Of a DNA stretch of 64,000 bases, positions 63,749-64,000 are shown one piece after another (positions within the stretch are counted from its first letter, which is position 1; every line of letters starts with the position of its first letter). Source of the DNA: Acidovorax sp. FHTAMBA (GTDB taxonomy: Bacteria; Pseudomonadota; Gammaproteobacteria; Burkholderiales; Burkholderiaceae_C); assembly GCF_038958875.1 (NCBI RefSeq), contig NZ_CP152407.1, forward strand, positions 937,501 to 1,001,500. The letters are read 5' to 3'. A program made the position numbers and the translations under genes. The notes beneath the pieces were generated by a model, which had not been told where the DNA came from, made no database searches, and was given only the letters and a program-made list of their open reading frames with translations.

Positions 63749-63772
63749 CAAGCCCATCAAGGCAGAGTCACC

Positions 63773-64000
63773 ATGGCCCCCACCGCGCGCAACGCCTACC
63801 AGTCTGTGTTTGCTCCGGGCCTGTTCCAGGGCCAGGTGGTGGTGGTCACAGGCGGCGGCTCGGGCATTGGCCGGTGCACGGCACACGAACTGGCACACCT
63901 GGGAGCGCATGTGGTGCTGGTCGGGCGCAAGGCTGAAAAGTTGCTGGCCGTGGCCGAAGAGATCACTGCCGATGGCGGCAGCGTGTCGTGCCAGGTGTGC
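63773..64000 (+). CDS. Short-chain dehydrogenase/reductase, N-terminal part
   Basis: The first 76 residues of an SDR that runs past the window end. VVVVTGGGSGIGRCTAHELA near residue 22 is the NAD(P)-binding motif, followed by HVVLVGRKAEKLLAVAEEI. ATG 63773 follows AAGGCAGAGTCACC. Substrate unknown; the linked TetR gene and the lipid operon nearby suggest acyl-CoA or a related compound. Confidence 0.85.
   Translation, partial: MAPTARNAYQSVFAPGLFQGQVVVVTGGGSGIGRCTAHELAHLGAHVVLVGRKAEKLLAVAEEITADGGSVSCQVC

Overview
The window reads as a chromosomal segment of a high-GC betaproteobacterium of the Comamonadaceae (Acidovorax/Delftia type). The basis is gene content and order, the protein styles (PhaD-like regulator plus AAKP-tailed phasin, beta-type PlsC), and several dispersed repeat families that I associate with that family. 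I ran no search, so the taxonomy is inference. I see no rRNA, tRNA, CRISPR array, prophage or transposase gene. Nearly all of the sequence is coding.

Layout. 0-9 kb: core genes: the end of lnt, fabA-fabB, glyQ-glyS, gmhB-plsC, a YgjP-type metallopeptidase and a rhodanese. 9-15 kb: a LysM/BON protein, coaX, a TPR protein, then a lipid-storage group (PhaD-like TetR regulator, phasin, and a two-domain reductase resembling alcohol-forming fatty acyl-CoA reductases). 15-20.5 kb: the dTDP-rhamnose genes rmlB-rmlD-rmlA-rmlC, with a frameshifted OGT/SPINDLY-type glycosyltransferase between rmlA and rmlC. 20.5-22.5 kb: an unrecognised secreted, glycosidase-like protein on the minus strand. 22.6-33.6 kb: a complete type II secretion operon (gspE-F-G-H-I-J-K-L-M, a GspC/N-like gene, gspD).

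33.6-47.3 kb is surface assembly. It holds a small lipoprotein, a strongly expressed-looking secreted surface protein whose frame is broken at a run of seven C, a parvulin-type prolyl isomerase, a Wzm/Wzt polysaccharide ABC exporter, two methyltransferases, a 1259-residue methyltransferase-GT2-GT4 protein, a GT2 enzyme and a WecA/MraY-type initiating transferase. Together with the rhamnose genes and the secretion operon this looks like one locus that makes an O-polysaccharide and exports a protein layer on top of it. The arrangement recalls the S-layer export locus of Aeromonas and the nanopod-forming S-layer protein NpdA of Delftia.

47.3-51.5 kb: argB, a two-component system and slmA. 51.6-62 kb: a beta-oxidation operon behind a TetR regulator with a perfect 14-bp palindrome as likely operator. 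62-64 kb: a gene-free, roughly 0.7-kb nested inverted repeat, another TetR regulator and the start of an SDR gene.

Three repeat families stand out. One is a small palindrome (core GCTAGCGCTT / AAGCGCTGGCAGC) that serves as terminator in some places but lies in frame inside coding sequence in others, including a histidine-kinase dimerisation hairpin. One is a roughly 120-bp element that always follows a stop codon by 2-13 nt in sense orientation. The third is the GTTCGGGCTGAGCTTGTCGAAG repeat.
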